NCBI GenBank assembly: GCA_024234635.1
Contig: JACKNX010000001.1
Coordinates: 452,871-516,870 of the forward strand
Source: Pseudomonadales bacterium
GTDB lineage: Bacteria; Pseudomonadota; Gammaproteobacteria; Pseudomonadales; Azotimanducaceae
Reading direction: 5' to 3'
DNA length: 64,000 nt
Shown: positions 8,165 to 17,502 of the stretch, piece after piece
Position numbering within the stretch: position 1 is the first letter of the stretch
Layout: every line of letters begins with the position of its first letter
Notes under the pieces: generated by a model
Told to the model about the DNA's origin: nothing
Databases searched by the model: none
What the model saw: only the letters and a program-made list of their open reading frames with translations
Made by a program: the position numbers and the translations under genes

Positions 8165-8236
8165 CGCGGGCCTCACGCGTTCTGCTAACATTCACACGCG
8201 TCTCCAGATTCACTGCATGTTAACCGTTCTTCCCTC

Positions 8237-9487
8237 ATGGCAATCCTGGCCTACGGCATCAATCACCTGACGGCACCCGTGGAACTGCGGGAGCGCATCA
8301 GCATGCCCGAAGAGGTGCTGCCGCAATTCCTGCGCGGCATCCGCGCCGCAGTGCCCAGCCTCTCCGAAGTGGCGATTCTTTCGACCTGCAACCGTACCGA
8401 ACTGTACTGTGCCCTCGACCCGCAGGATGAAAATCGCGTGCATAGCTGGCTGGCGGAGAGCCGTCCGGTGACGCTCGATGAACTGGCCAGCGCTGGCTAC
8501 AGGCACTGGGATCAGGATGCCGCGCGGCACCTGATTCGTGTTGCCTCCGGGCTGGACTCCCAGGTGCTGGGCGAACCGCAGATTCTCGGCCAGGTGAAGA
8601 CGGCCTACGATATCGCGCGAGCCGAGGGACATCTTGGACCTGCGTTGAATCTCCTGTCACAGGTCACCCTGCAGACCGCCAAGCGCGTACGCACGGATAC
8701 GGACATCGGCCGCAATCCGGTCTCAGTGGCCTCTACCGCGGTATTGCTCGCCAGGCAGATCTTCAGCGAGCTCGCCAGCAAGACCGTGCTGCTGGTGGGC
8801 GCCGGCGAAACCATATCGCTGGTGGCAGACCACCTGCTTGCCCAGGGCGTGACGCAACTCGCGGTGGCGAACCGCACCCTGGGGAACGCGGAGGTGCTTG
8901 CCAGCCACATCCGCGGTGAAGCGATGCAGCTGTCGGACATACCGTCGCGCCTCGCTGCTTTCGACATCGTCATCAGTTCCACCGGCAGCACGCTGCCGAT
9001 CATCGGCAAAGGCGCGGTGGAAGCCGCCATCCGGCAGCGCCGGCGCCGCCCGATCTTCATGGTGGATCTGGCGGTACCCCGCGACATCGAACCCGAAGTG
9101 GGTGAACTACCCGACGTGTACCTGTATTCCGTGGACGATCTCTCCGCCATCGTGGAGGAGAACACCCGCGCCAGATCCGAAGCGGCACGCGCGGCACAGG
9201 ATCTGGTCGAGGAAGGGGCCCGGCAGTACCTGCGCGAACTGCGGGCGCACGAAGGTCAGAGCCTGCTCAGACAGTTTCGCGAACGCGCGAACGCAATTGC
9301 GGGGCTCGAACTCGAACGTGCGCGCCAGGAGCTCGCCAGAGGCGCAAGTGCGGAAGAGGTGCTCGATCAACTCACCAGATCACTGACAAACAAGCTCATT
9401 CACCAACCGACAGTGGCCATCCGCAACGCCACCGCGGAAGGTCATCACGATCTGCTCGACTACCTGAAGTCGCTGTACGAACTGTGA
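8237..9487 (+). CDS. hemA: Glutamyl-tRNA reductase
   Basis: First committed step of C5-pathway heme synthesis: NADPH-dependent reduction of glutamyl-tRNA to glutamate-1-semialdehyde. 416 residues. STCNRTE near residues 49-55 holds the catalytic Cys; the glycine-rich VGAGETISLVA region (about 190) begins the NADPH-binding domain, and a helical dimerisation spine ends the protein. It heads the hemA-prfA-prmC-moeB run, and its TGA overlaps the prfA GTG. Confidence 0.96.
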   Translation: MAILAYGINHLTAPVELRERISMPEEVLPQFLRGIRAAVPSLSEVAILSTCNRTELYCALDPQDENRVHSWLAESRPVTLDELASAGYRHWDQDAARHLIRVASGLDSQVLGEPQILGQVKTAYDIARAEGHLGPALNLLSQVTLQTAKRVRTDTDIGRNPVSVASTAVLLARQIFSELASKTVLLVGAGETISLVADHLLAQGVTQLAVANRTLGNAEVLASHIRGEAMQLSDIPSRLAAFDIVISSTGSTLPIIGKGAVEAAIRQRRRRPIFMVDLAVPRDIEPEVGELPDVYLYSVDDLSAIVEENTRARSEAARAAQDLVEEGARQYLRELRAHEGQSLLRQFRERANAIAGLELERARQELARGASAEEVLDQLTRSLTNKLIHQPTVAIRNATAEGHHDLLDYLKSLYEL

Positions 9488-10584
9488 GCACGTCACTTTC
9501 GCCATCCATGCAGTCCAAGCTGACGGCACTCGCTGAGCGCCAGGAGGAAGTCAGCGCATTGCTCGCCGATCCGGACGTGGTGAGCAACCGGGACAAGTTC
9601 ACCACGCTGTCACGCGAGCACGCTGAGCTGGAACCGGTGCTCGCCAGCTACCGGACGTTTCTGCGCTGCCAGCAGCAGCTCGCCGAGGCGCACCAGATGG
9701 CGGCGGATGACGACCCGGAGATGCGCGCGCTGGCCGCGGATGAAGTGGCACGGCTCGACACCGAGACGGACGCCACCTTCCGGCAGTTGCGAACCCTGCT
9801 GCTGCCGCGGGACCCCAACGATTCGGCAAACGTTTTTCTCGAAGTGCGCGCGGGCACCGGTGGCGACGAAGCCGCCATCTTTGCCGGCGACCTGTTCCGT
9901 ATGTATGCGCGTTACGCGGAAACCCAGGGCTGGCAGGTGGAACTGCTCAGCGAGCGGCCGGGTGAGCATGGTGGCTACAAGGAAGTCATTTCCCGCATCA
10001 GCGGCAGCGATGTGTTCCGGCTGCTGAAATTCGAATCCGGCACGCATCGCGTGCAGCGCGTACCGGAAACCGAGTCGCAGGGACGCATACACACTTCCGC
10101 ATGCACGGTGGCGATACTCCCTGAAATCGAGGACATCGACGAGGTGGCGATCGACAAGAACGAGCTGCGCATCGACACCTACCGCAGCTCCGGCGCGGGC
10201 GGCCAGCATGTCAACAAGACCGACTCCGCCGTGCGCATCACCCACCTGCCTTCCGGTATCGTCGTCGAATGCCAGGACGAGCGCTCGCAGCACAAGAACC
10301 GCGCCAGGGCGATGTCGCTGCTGCAGGCAAAACTGCTGGACGCCGCACGCGGCAAACAGCAGTCCGAGCAGGCTGAAAACCGGCGCCTGCAGGTCGGCAG
10401 CGGCGATCGCTCGGAACGTATCCGCACCTACAACTTCCCGCAGGGTCGCGTAACCGACCATCGCGTCAACCTCACGTTGTACAGCCTGGACAGCATCATC
10501 GAAGGCGGCCTGCAGCCCGTAATCGACACCCTGCAACAGGAATACCAGGCAGACCAGTTGCGCGCGCTGGGCGAAGAGGCGTGA
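9484..10584 (+). CDS. prfA: Peptide chain release factor 1
   Basis: Recognises UAA and UAG and triggers peptide release. 366 residues from a GTG that overlaps the hemA stop (GTGA). The tripeptide anticodon PxT appears as PET (194-196) and the catalytic GGQ at 239-241 in SSGAGGQHVN, the site methylated by the product of the next gene. A second possible start, the ATG at residue 9, would give a length closer to E. coli RF1. Confidence 0.96.
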   Translation: MSTSLSPSMQSKLTALAERQEEVSALLADPDVVSNRDKFTTLSREHAELEPVLASYRTFLRCQQQLAEAHQMAADDDPEMRALAADEVARLDTETDATFRQLRTLLLPRDPNDSANVFLEVRAGTGGDEAAIFAGDLFRMYARYAETQGWQVELLSERPGEHGGYKEVISRISGSDVFRLLKFESGTHRVQRVPETESQGRIHTSACTVAILPEIEDIDEVAIDKNELRIDTYRSSGAGGQHVNKTDSAVRITHLPSGIVVECQDERSQHKNRARAMSLLQAKLLDAARGKQQSEQAENRRLQVGSGDRSERIRTYNFPQGRVTDHRVNLTLYSLDSIIEGGLQPVIDTLQQEYQADQLRALGEEA

Positions 10585-11387
10585 CCACCTCCGCCAGTTC
10601 CATTGCAGCCTGGCTGCGCGACAACGCGGACCTGCCCCGAATCGACCGCGAGGTGCTGCTCGCTGACGTCCTCGAACGCACCCGCGCCTATGTATTCGCG
10701 CATCCGGAGCGGTTGCTCGCCAACGACGACCTGCGGCGACTGGACGATGCGGCAAGCCAATTGCGCCAGGGAACACCCATCGCCTACGTGCGCGGCTGGC
10801 GTGAGTTTTTCGGTCATCGGTTCAGGGTCTCGCCGTACGTTCTGGTGCCGCGCCCTGAAACCGAACTGCTGGTGGAACTGTGCGTGCGGGAAGCGCGTAC
10901 CGGCGAGCGCGTGCTGGACCTCGGCACTGGTAGCGGCGCCATCGCCATCAGCGTCGGCATCGCCCGCCCGGACCTCGCCGTGACCGCCATCGATATCAGC
11001 GCGCACGCGCTCGACGTCGCGCGTGACAATGCACGCACGCTGGGCGCCAGCATCACCTTCGCACAAGGATGCTGGTTCGAGGCTGTGACCACGCCGCATG
11101 ACATTGTCGTGGCCAATCCGCCTTATATCGCCGACGGTGATCCGGCACTCGCAACCCTTGGCGCCGAACCACGGCTGGCACTGACAGCCGGTGCGGACGG
11201 TCTGGACGCCATTCGCGTCATCGTTCGCCAAGCGCCGAGTTTCTGCCAGCGCCTGCTCATGCTGGAGCACGGCGCTGACCAGGGTGCCGCGGTGCGCGAG
11301 CTGCTGGCCGCCGCGGGAATGACAGGCATACGCACGGAAACGGACCTCGCCGGTCACGACCGGATCACGTGGGGGCGCCTGGCATGA
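10581..11387 (+). CDS. prmC: Release factor glutamine methyltransferase
   Basis: SAM-dependent N5-methyltransferase that modifies the Gln of the GGQ motif in RF1 and RF2. 268 residues; SAM-binding DLGTGSGA at 113-120 and the diagnostic NPPY at 179-182. GTG start overlapping the prfA TGA (GTGA), so enzyme and substrate are translationally coupled. Its own stop overlaps the moeB ATG. Confidence 0.95.
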   Translation: MTTSASSIAAWLRDNADLPRIDREVLLADVLERTRAYVFAHPERLLANDDLRRLDDAASQLRQGTPIAYVRGWREFFGHRFRVSPYVLVPRPETELLVELCVREARTGERVLDLGTGSGAIAISVGIARPDLAVTAIDISAHALDVARDNARTLGASITFAQGCWFEAVTTPHDIVVANPPYIADGDPALATLGAEPRLALTAGADGLDAIRVIVRQAPSFCQRLLMLEHGADQGAAVRELLAAAGMTGIRTETDLAGHDRITWGRLA

Positions 11388-12130
11388 ACGACGATCAGCT
11401 GCTTCGCTACAGCCGCCAGATCATGTTGCCGGAAGTGGATGTGGCCGGTCAGGAGAAACTGCTGGGCGCACACGTTGCCATCGTGGGTCTTGGCGGACTG
11501 GGCTCACCAGCCGCGCTCTATCTGGCCGCAGCGGGAATCGGCGCGCTGACGCTGGTGGATTTCGATACCGTGGACGTGAGCAACCTGCAACGCCAGGTCG
11601 TGCATCGCCATGACGCCGTGGGACAGCCGAAGGTGGATTCTGCGCGCGCCACGCTCGAGGCACTGAACCCCGATCTCATCGTAAATACCGTACCGCAACT
11701 GCTCGACGACGCCGGGCTTCGATCGCTGGCGGCACGCGTGGATGTCGTTCTGGACGGCACCGACAACTACGCCGTGCGCTATCAGCTCAACGATGCCTGT
11801 CTCGCCGCACGCACACCGCTGGTCTCCGCGGCCGCCATCCGTTTCGAAGCCCAGCTCACCACGTTCGACAGCCGGCGGGAGGACTCACCGTGCTATCGCT
11901 GTCTGTACCCCGAGGCAGGCGGCGCCGATCAGACCTGTTCGGAGAACGGCGTCATCGCCCCCCTGGTAGGCATCGTTGGCGCCTTCGAGGCGCTGGAAGT
12001 CATCAAGCTGATCACCGGTGTTGGCGAAACGCTGGTGGGGCGCGTGCTCTACTTCGATGCGAAGTACGCCGAATGGCGCGAGTTCAAGCTGGCGCGTCTG
12101 CCGGGCTGTCCTGCCTGCTCGGGCGCCTGA
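11384..12130 (+). CDS. moeB: Molybdopterin-synthase adenylyltransferase (HesA/MoeB/ThiF family)
   Basis: E1-like enzyme expected to adenylate the C-terminal Gly-Gly of a MoaD- or ThiS-type sulfur carrier. The ATG at 11384 overlaps the prmC stop (ATGA) and gives 248 residues, against 249 for E. coli MoeB. GLGGLG (35-40) is the nucleotide-binding loop, SNLQRQ follows, and Cys170, Cys173, Cys242 and Cys245 form the zinc site (two CxxC pairs). Cys185 matches the MoeB/ThiF active-site position. No rhodanese domain is fused and no moa genes are near, so MoeB versus ThiF is not settled by context, though similarity favours MoeB. Confidence 0.8.
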   Translation: MNDDQLLRYSRQIMLPEVDVAGQEKLLGAHVAIVGLGGLGSPAALYLAAAGIGALTLVDFDTVDVSNLQRQVVHRHDAVGQPKVDSARATLEALNPDLIVNTVPQLLDDAGLRSLAARVDVVLDGTDNYAVRYQLNDACLAARTPLVSAAAIRFEAQLTTFDSRREDSPCYRCLYPEAGGADQTCSENGVIAPLVGIVGAFEALEVIKLITGVGETLVGRVLYFDAKYAEWREFKLARLPGCPACSGA

Positions 12131-12223
12131 CAGGTTTGTGACTCCTTTCCACCTGAAGCCTTCGGGCCGACGGAAGCTGACGACTGCTGAAACCAGCCCA
12201 GGGGGCACTATCTCGGCTCCCTG

Positions 12224-12874
12224 CTAGGAGGCCATCGCGGGATCCAGCACATCCAGGTGATATACGGCGAGCAGGTTGGCCAGCAGTTCGCGCTGCACGT
12301 CGGCCAGTTCAACACCTGGAACGAACAGCGCCATATCCGTCATCTGCATCTCCGCCATACCGCAGGGATTGATGCGGTTGAACGGAGTGAGATCCATCGC
12401 AACGTTCAGCGCCAGCCCATGATAACAATGCCCGTGGCGCACCCGCAGACCCAGTGACGCAATCTTGGTGCCGTGGACGTAGACACCGGGTGCATCGGCA
12501 CGCGGCGCGGCGTCGAGCCCCCAGTGCGCAAGGGTACGCACGCACGCCTCTTCTATTCCGCTGACAAGGCCGCGAACGCTGAGGCCGAGACGCTCCAGCT
12601 CGAACAGCAGATAGCCGGTGATCTGACCCGGCCCGTGATACGTCACCTGACCACCGCGATCCGTCTGCACCACCGGAATGTCGCCCGCCGCAAGTACGTG
12701 CTCCGCCTTGCCCGCCTGGCCCTGCGTGAACACGGGATCGTGTTCGGTAAACCAGATCTCATCCAGCGTCCCGGGACCTCGGGTGTCGGTGAAGTGACGC
12801 ATGGCATGGAAAACCGGTTCGTATTGCGTACGCCCGAGATCCCGAAAAATCACCTTGTGCCTCGTGTCCGTCAT
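12224..12874 (-). CDS. lipB: Octanoyltransferase LipB
   Basis: Moves the octanoyl group from acyl carrier protein to lipoyl domains, the first step of lipoate synthesis. 216 residues. RGGQVTYHGPGQ at 73-84, catalytic Lys137 in GTKIASLG and Cys171 in INPCG are all present. It follows ybeD with no gap, as in the E. coli dacA-ybeD-lipB group. The partner lipA, often nearby, is absent: the next gene, moeB, converges from the other strand across 93 bp. Confidence 0.95.
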   Translation of the reverse strand: MTDTRHKVIFRDLGRTQYEPVFHAMRHFTDTRGPGTLDEIWFTEHDPVFTQGQAGKAEHVLAAGDIPVVQTDRGGQVTYHGPGQITGYLLFELERLGLSVRGLVSGIEEACVRTLAHWGLDAAPRADAPGVYVHGTKIASLGLRVRHGHCYHGLALNVAMDLTPFNRINPCGMAEMQMTDMALFVPGVELADVQRELLANLLAVYHLDVLDPAMAS

Positions 12875-13138
12875 CTATAGCACCAGCTTGACGAGAGGGT
12901 TTCGCATCAGGTCCGCATGCAGCGCCTTCAGTTGCTCCTCGCCAGTTGCCATCAGCGTCACCGCCACGCTGACATAACGACCGCCGCTCGATCTGCGCAT
13001 GTTCACTTCGTCGGGGGTGACCTCCGGCGCGTGCTGTCTGACGACATGCAGCACGGCGCGCGGAAAGTCGTCATCGTCCCTGCCGATGATACGAATCGGA
13101 TAGGGGCACGGAAACTCGATACGCGGCGCATCAGTCAT
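12875..13138 (-). CDS. ybeD: YbeD-like DUF493 protein
   Basis: Small ACT-like-fold protein of the DUF493 family, about 87 residues from the ATG at 13138; the frame extends upstream inside dacA but that part is not family-like. FPCPYPIRIIG and the VNMRRSSGGRYVSVAVTLMA strand are the family signature. It overlaps the dacA end by eight bases and abuts lipB. Its function is unproven; the constant position between dacA and lipB suggests a regulatory role in envelope or lipoate metabolism. Confidence 0.85.
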   Translation of the reverse strand: MTDAPRIEFPCPYPIRIIGRDDDDFPRAVLHVVRQHAPEVTPDEVNMRRSSGGRYVSVAVTLMATGEEQLKALHADLMRNPLVKLVL

Positions 13139-14288
13139 CGCCGAACAGCTCACGGAAGAAAAGATAGATGAAATCGGACATGCGCGAAAACACACCGGCT
13201 TGCGCCACGGGTTTCAGCGTCACCAGCGGTGCCTCGTAGAGCGGTTTGTCGTCCAGGGTCAGCCGCAGCCTGCCCACCTCCACACCGGACTCATAGGGAG
13301 CTTCCAGAATCTTCGGAACCTCGAGCTCCGCCTTCAGATCGCCGTAGCGCCCGCGAGGGAACGTGACGACAGCCGGCGTCGCGAGACCCAGGTCCACCGT
13401 GTCCTCGTCGCCATAGAACACTTCATTCTGTTTCAGCACGACACCGGCACCATACAGTTCCCGGGTCTCGAAGTGACGGAAGCCGTAGGCAATCAGTTTC
13501 TGGCTTTCGTCCATGCGGGCGTTGTCGTCCTTTGTGCCCATCACCACGGAGATGAGCCGCATGTTGTCGCGAATGGCGCTGGCGACCAGGCAGAAGCCGG
13601 CTTCTTCCGTGTGCCCGGTCTTTATGCCGTCCACCGAACGATCCCGCCACAGCAGGCGATTGCGGTTGGTCTGATCGATGTTGTTGAAACGAAAGGTACG
13701 CTCCGCGTACATGGCGTACATGGTCGGGTGATTGTTGATCAGCGCCCGGGAGAGCTGCGCGAGATCCCAGGCCGTGGTGTGATGACCTTCCGCCGGAAGC
13801 CCCGTCGCGTTGATGAAGTAGCTGTCTTTCAGCCCGAGCTTCTCTGCCTGCTGATTCATCATGTTGGCGAAGGCGTCCTCACTGCCGCCGATGTACTCCG
13901 CCACGGCGATGGACGCATCGTTGCCTGACTGGATGATGATGCCTCGCAGCAGGTCCGACAGCGGCACCTCCGTGCCTTCGCGAATGAACATGCGCGAACC
14001 CTCGGCCTGCCAGGCATGCACGCTCACGGGCACGCTGTCCGTCAGTTTCACGTGCCCCGCATCGATCGCCTCGCCCGCCACGTAGGTGGTCATGATTTTC
14101 GTCAGGCTGGCCGGTGGCAGTTGCGTGTGCGCCTCGTGCTCCACCAGAACCTGATTGCTGCCCGCATCGACCAGGAGGTAGGAAGAAGCAGCAATGTCCG
14201 GCGGCGGCGGTACATCCGCCCTGGCGGTGAGAGTAATGCCGCAGATGAGCGCGGCGGCGAGCGGAGCGATGCCTGTGCGAAACTTCAT
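13131..14288 (-). CDS. dacA: D-alanyl-D-alanine carboxypeptidase (PBP5/6 type)
   Basis: Trims the terminal D-Ala from peptidoglycan pentapeptides in the periplasm. Start ATG at 14288, followed by a signal peptide cleaved after ARA at residue 24. Active-site motifs are SLTK (61-64), SGN (121-123) and KTG (223-225). A C-terminal beta domain and a final amphipathic helix (MSDFIYLFFRELF) anchor it to the inner membrane. 385 residues. It follows rlpA after 122 bp and may have its own promoter there. Confidence 0.95.
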   Translation of the reverse strand: MKFRTGIAPLAAALICGITLTARADVPPPPDIAASSYLLVDAGSNQVLVEHEAHTQLPPASLTKIMTTYVAGEAIDAGHVKLTDSVPVSVHAWQAEGSRMFIREGTEVPLSDLLRGIIIQSGNDASIAVAEYIGGSEDAFANMMNQQAEKLGLKDSYFINATGLPAEGHHTTAWDLAQLSRALINNHPTMYAMYAERTFRFNNIDQTNRNRLLWRDRSVDGIKTGHTEEAGFCLVASAIRDNMRLISVVMGTKDDNARMDESQKLIAYGFRHFETRELYGAGVVLKQNEVFYGDEDTVDLGLATPAVVTFPRGRYGDLKAELEVPKILEAPYESGVEVGRLRLTLDDKPLYEAPLVTLKPVAQAGVFSRMSDFIYLFFRELFGDD

Positions 14289-14410
14289 GGGGGAATCAGG
14301 TACCTGCAGGTAGGTTGGAGGAGTCAGGCGCGATTCTTTCAATCCACGCCCCGGGTCTCAAGTGCCAGGGACCGCCGACAGGGCGCGTCGTCGCTTTCGT
14401 GCCTCCCGTG

Positions 14411-15355
14411 TCAACTTCCCTCCACGACGATCGGATTACCCAGTTGATGCCTTTCGAACAGGGAGCGTACAGCGGCAAGCTCCAGTTCTCCCGCGACCGG
14501 CCCCACCCGCACCCGATAGAAACCGTCTCCGTCGGTCTTCACCACCGACACCGGCACACTCGTAAGCAGCCGCAGGCGCGCGGTGAGCGCATCAGCCGCC
14601 TGCAGTGTGGAGAACGCCCCCGCCTGCAACGTGTAGCGGGTCAGCGCGTCCAGCGTGTTTGCGGATGTCGCCGGCACGCCCGGCGACGGCGGTGGCGCCA
14701 TCGGCGGACTGGTGAGCACGGCAGCAGGATTCACCGCCGTCACCTCTGATTGCCCCTGCCCCCGTCCCTGCCCGGACAGCGTTTCCACGCGCACCCTGGC
14801 GGTTCCCTGCCCATGAAAGCCGAGTTTTACCGCGGCCGCGTAACTCAGGTCGATGATGCGCCCTTCATGGAACGGACCGCGATCGTTGATGCGCACGATC
14901 GTCGTCTTGCCGTTGCCCAGGTTGGTTACCCTGGCATACGACGGAATGGGCAATGTCCTGTGCGCCGCCGTCAGCGCCAGCATGTCATAAGGCTCACCTG
15001 AAGAGGTACGCCTGCCATGGAATTTGGTGCCATACCACGAGGCATTACCCGTTTCCGCATAGCCCACCGCGGAATGCATGACGAAATAGGTCTTGCCTGC
15101 CACGGTATAGCTCGGTGGATTCCCGTACCTGCTTGGCGGCTCGTCACGGGGGATTGGATCGGGAAGTGTCGCCAGGTCCGCGGGGGCGGTCCGCGGCGCG
15201 CCATCAGCGCCATGCTTCGGTGCCGGCGTGCTTCGCCCACCCGGCGTGGCGCATCCGCCAAGCAGACAGACAAGCACGATGAACCCGCCCAGCAAGCAAC
15301 CCATTTCCGGCTGCCGGCCTCTGATACCGTGTGCGGTGCGCAGCGTGTACGTCAT
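14411..15355 (-). CDS. rlpA: Septal-ring lytic transglycosylase/lipoprotein RlpA
   Basis: Lipoprotein with a double-psi beta-barrel and a C-terminal SPOR domain; in Pseudomonas RlpA cleaves naked septal glycan, in E. coli it is inactive. From the ATG at 15355 it is 314 residues, with lipobox LGGC giving Cys35; the ATG at residue 18 would give a shorter, more typical signal peptide. NASWYGTKFHGRRTSSGE marks the barrel (about 105-190), a Pro-rich linker follows, and the last 75 residues are SPOR. The start overlaps the mltB stop (ATGA). Confidence 0.92.
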   Translation of the reverse strand: MTYTLRTAHGIRGRQPEMGCLLGGFIVLVCLLGGCATPGGRSTPAPKHGADGAPRTAPADLATLPDPIPRDEPPSRYGNPPSYTVAGKTYFVMHSAVGYAETGNASWYGTKFHGRRTSSGEPYDMLALTAAHRTLPIPSYARVTNLGNGKTTIVRINDRGPFHEGRIIDLSYAAAVKLGFHGQGTARVRVETLSGQGRGQGQSEVTAVNPAAVLTSPPMAPPPSPGVPATSANTLDALTRYTLQAGAFSTLQAADALTARLRLLTSVPVSVVKTDGDGFYRVRVGPVAGELELAAVRSLFERHQLGNPIVVEGS

Positions 15356-16368
15356 CGTGCGGATGGTTCCCCGACGGCAGTGGTGGCCCACCGTTGCCGA
15401 ATTGCCTGCGCCAGTTCATGCACGGCGCGGGCATAAAGAATGCTGTGGTTGTAGCGCGTTATGACGTAAAAGTCATTGAAGGCGACTGCCAGTCGCTGAC
15501 CGTCATCGAACTGGAAGCCATGCACGGCAACCGCCGCGTCGTCGGGTAGCTCGCCGCCCAGCACCAGACCTGCGCGGCGCAGATCACCAAGCAGCTGCAT
15601 GGGCTCGAGTTCACCGGCCGCCTGGGCGCGTACCCCCGCCGGCTCGCCATCGATATCCACAAGGACGGGATCGTCGCCACGCCAGCCATGGCGGGCAAAG
15701 TAGCTGGCCACGCTGCCAATGGCATCGGTGGTGTTATCCCAGATGTCGCGCACACCGTCGCCGTCGAAGTCGACCGCGTAGGCTCTGTAGCTCGAGGGGA
15801 TGAACTGTCCGTAGCCCATGGCGCCCGCATAGGAGCCGAGCAACGTGAGCGGATCTTTCCGCTCCTCCCGGCTGAGCACCAGGAACTGCACCAGCTCACC
15901 GCGGAAAAAGGCGGATCGCGGCGGGTAGTCGAAGGCGAGGGTGGAGAGCGCATCGATAACCCGGTAGGCACCCCGATGGCTGCCGTAGCGGGTTTCCACG
16001 CCGATGATCGCCACTACGTATTCGGGCGGTACCCGGTAGACCGCCTGCGCGCGGACGAGCGCTTCCTGATTGGCCGCCCAGAACGCCACGCCGGCCTCGA
16101 TCCGGTCCGCGCCGAGAAACAGGGACCGATACTCCGACCAGGTGAGCGTTTTCTCCGCCGGCCGACTGATCGCCGCGAGAATTTTCTCCTGACGCACGGC
16201 ATCGCTGAACACCGCCTGCAGCGCTTCCCGCTCAAATCCCTGCGACTGCACCATTTCATCGATGAAGCGTGTCACTTCCGGATTGCCGGAATAATCCGCG
16301 TGCGTGAAAGCCGCCAGCAGCAACAGCAGCCAGGGAAGCCATACCGGACGATCGCGCAACAGCTCCAT
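15352..16368 (-). CDS. mltB: Membrane-bound lytic murein transglycosylase B
   Basis: Cleaves peptidoglycan glycan strands with formation of 1,6-anhydromuramic acid. 338 residues; N-terminal hydrophobic segment (10-23) with no lipobox cysteine, so a plain signal peptide or anchor. IIGVETRYGS puts the catalytic Glu at 125, and YGQFIPSSYRAYAVDFDGDG is the family signature. It lies between rodA and rlpA. Insertion of mltB in this cluster is usual in pseudomonads and differs from E. coli. Confidence 0.92.
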   Translation of the reverse strand: MELLRDRPVWLPWLLLLLAAFTHADYSGNPEVTRFIDEMVQSQGFEREALQAVFSDAVRQEKILAAISRPAEKTLTWSEYRSLFLGADRIEAGVAFWAANQEALVRAQAVYRVPPEYVVAIIGVETRYGSHRGAYRVIDALSTLAFDYPPRSAFFRGELVQFLVLSREERKDPLTLLGSYAGAMGYGQFIPSSYRAYAVDFDGDGVRDIWDNTTDAIGSVASYFARHGWRGDDPVLVDIDGEPAGVRAQAAGELEPMQLLGDLRRAGLVLGGELPDDAAVAVHGFQFDDGQRLAVAFNDFYVITRYNHSILYARAVHELAQAIRQRWATTAVGEPSAR

Positions 16369-16371
16369 ACC

Positions 16372-17499
16372 TCAGCCATTCCTGTACTTGTAGACGGACA
16401 ACAGCACGCCGAACGTCGCCAGCAGCGTCAGCGCCGAGGTGCCGCCGTAGCTGACGAGGGGCAACGGTACGCCAACCACCGGCAACAACCCGCAGACCAT
16501 GCCCACGTTGACGAACACATAGATGAAGAACGTGATGCCGATGGAGCCGGCCACCAGTCGATCGTAGGTGCGCTTGGACAGCATCGCGATATGCATGCAG
16601 CGGAGCACGATCAGCAGGTAGATCAAAAGAAACAGGCACACACCGATCATGCCCAGCTCTTCACCAATGACAGCGAGTATGAAATCCGTCTGCGCTTCCG
16701 GCAGGAAGTCCAGCCGACTCTGCGTACCCTGAAGCAGGCCTTTGCCCGCCAGCCCGCCGGAGCCAATGGCGGTTGTCGACTGGATGATGTTCCAGCCTGC
16801 GCCCAGTGGATCGCTCTCCGGATCGAACAGGGTGAGGATGCGCTGCTGCTGGTAATCGTGCAGCCGCGTCCAGAGGATCGGTGCGGCAGCCGCGACGATG
16901 GCGCCAGCGCCGAGCAGCCAGCGCCAGGGGAGACCGGCCAGAAACAGCACAGCACCACCGGCACTGGCGACCAGCAGGCCCGTGCCGAGATCCGGCTGAA
17001 CCACGATCAGCAATACCGGCACACTGATGATGGCCAGCGAAACAAGCACATCCACGAAACCGGGAGGCAGCTTGCGGTCATGCAGGTACGACGCCACCGT
17101 CAGCGGCACCGCCAGCTTGAGGATTTCCGAGGGCTGGAAGCGCGGCAACGGTCCGAGATCCAGCCATCGCTGCCCCCCTTTCGCGATGTCGCCCACCACC
17201 AGCACCAGGATCAGCATCAGTACACCGCCAACGTACACGAACGGCGCAAACTGGAGGTATTCGCGAGGGTGGATGTGCGCAAGGACCAGCAGGATCACTA
17301 CCCCGGCGCCGAGCTTCAGCGCCTGCGACTCCACCATGGAAACCTCTTCGTGCAGCGCGCTGTACAGCACCATCAGACCAAACGCCATCAATACGAAGAG
17401 CAGAACCATGAGGATCGGGTCCGGCAGCAGCTCCAGGCGGAACCGATCGCGTGTCGTTCCGGTTCCGAGGCCAATGGTGCGAACGAAGTCCCGCGCCAC
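16372..17499 (-). CDS. rodA: Rod-shape peptidoglycan polymerase RodA
   Basis: SEDS-family glycosyltransferase that polymerises lipid II with PBP2 during elongation. 375 residues with about ten hydrophobic segments. Conserved features include DLGTGLLVASAG in the fourth helix region, the WNIIQSTTAIGSGG loop, QTDFILAVIGEELG and the closing PLPLVSYGGTS. It follows mrdA by three bases; the pair forms the elongasome synthase. Confidence 0.95.
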   Translation of the reverse strand: MARDFVRTIGLGTGTTRDRFRLELLPDPILMVLLFVLMAFGLMVLYSALHEEVSMVESQALKLGAGVVILLVLAHIHPREYLQFAPFVYVGGVLMLILVLVVGDIAKGGQRWLDLGPLPRFQPSEILKLAVPLTVASYLHDRKLPPGFVDVLVSLAIISVPVLLIVVQPDLGTGLLVASAGGAVLFLAGLPWRWLLGAGAIVAAAAPILWTRLHDYQQQRILTLFDPESDPLGAGWNIIQSTTAIGSGGLAGKGLLQGTQSRLDFLPEAQTDFILAVIGEELGMIGVCLFLLIYLLIVLRCMHIAMLSKRTYDRLVAGSIGITFFIYVFVNVGMVCGLLPVVGVPLPLVSYGGTSALTLLATFGVLLSVYKYRNG

Positions 17500-17502
17500 G
17501 AT

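Noticed and set aside
12131..12223. Terminator between convergent moeB and lipB
   Set aside because: Some weak pairings exist, but no stable stem with a U-run could be drawn.
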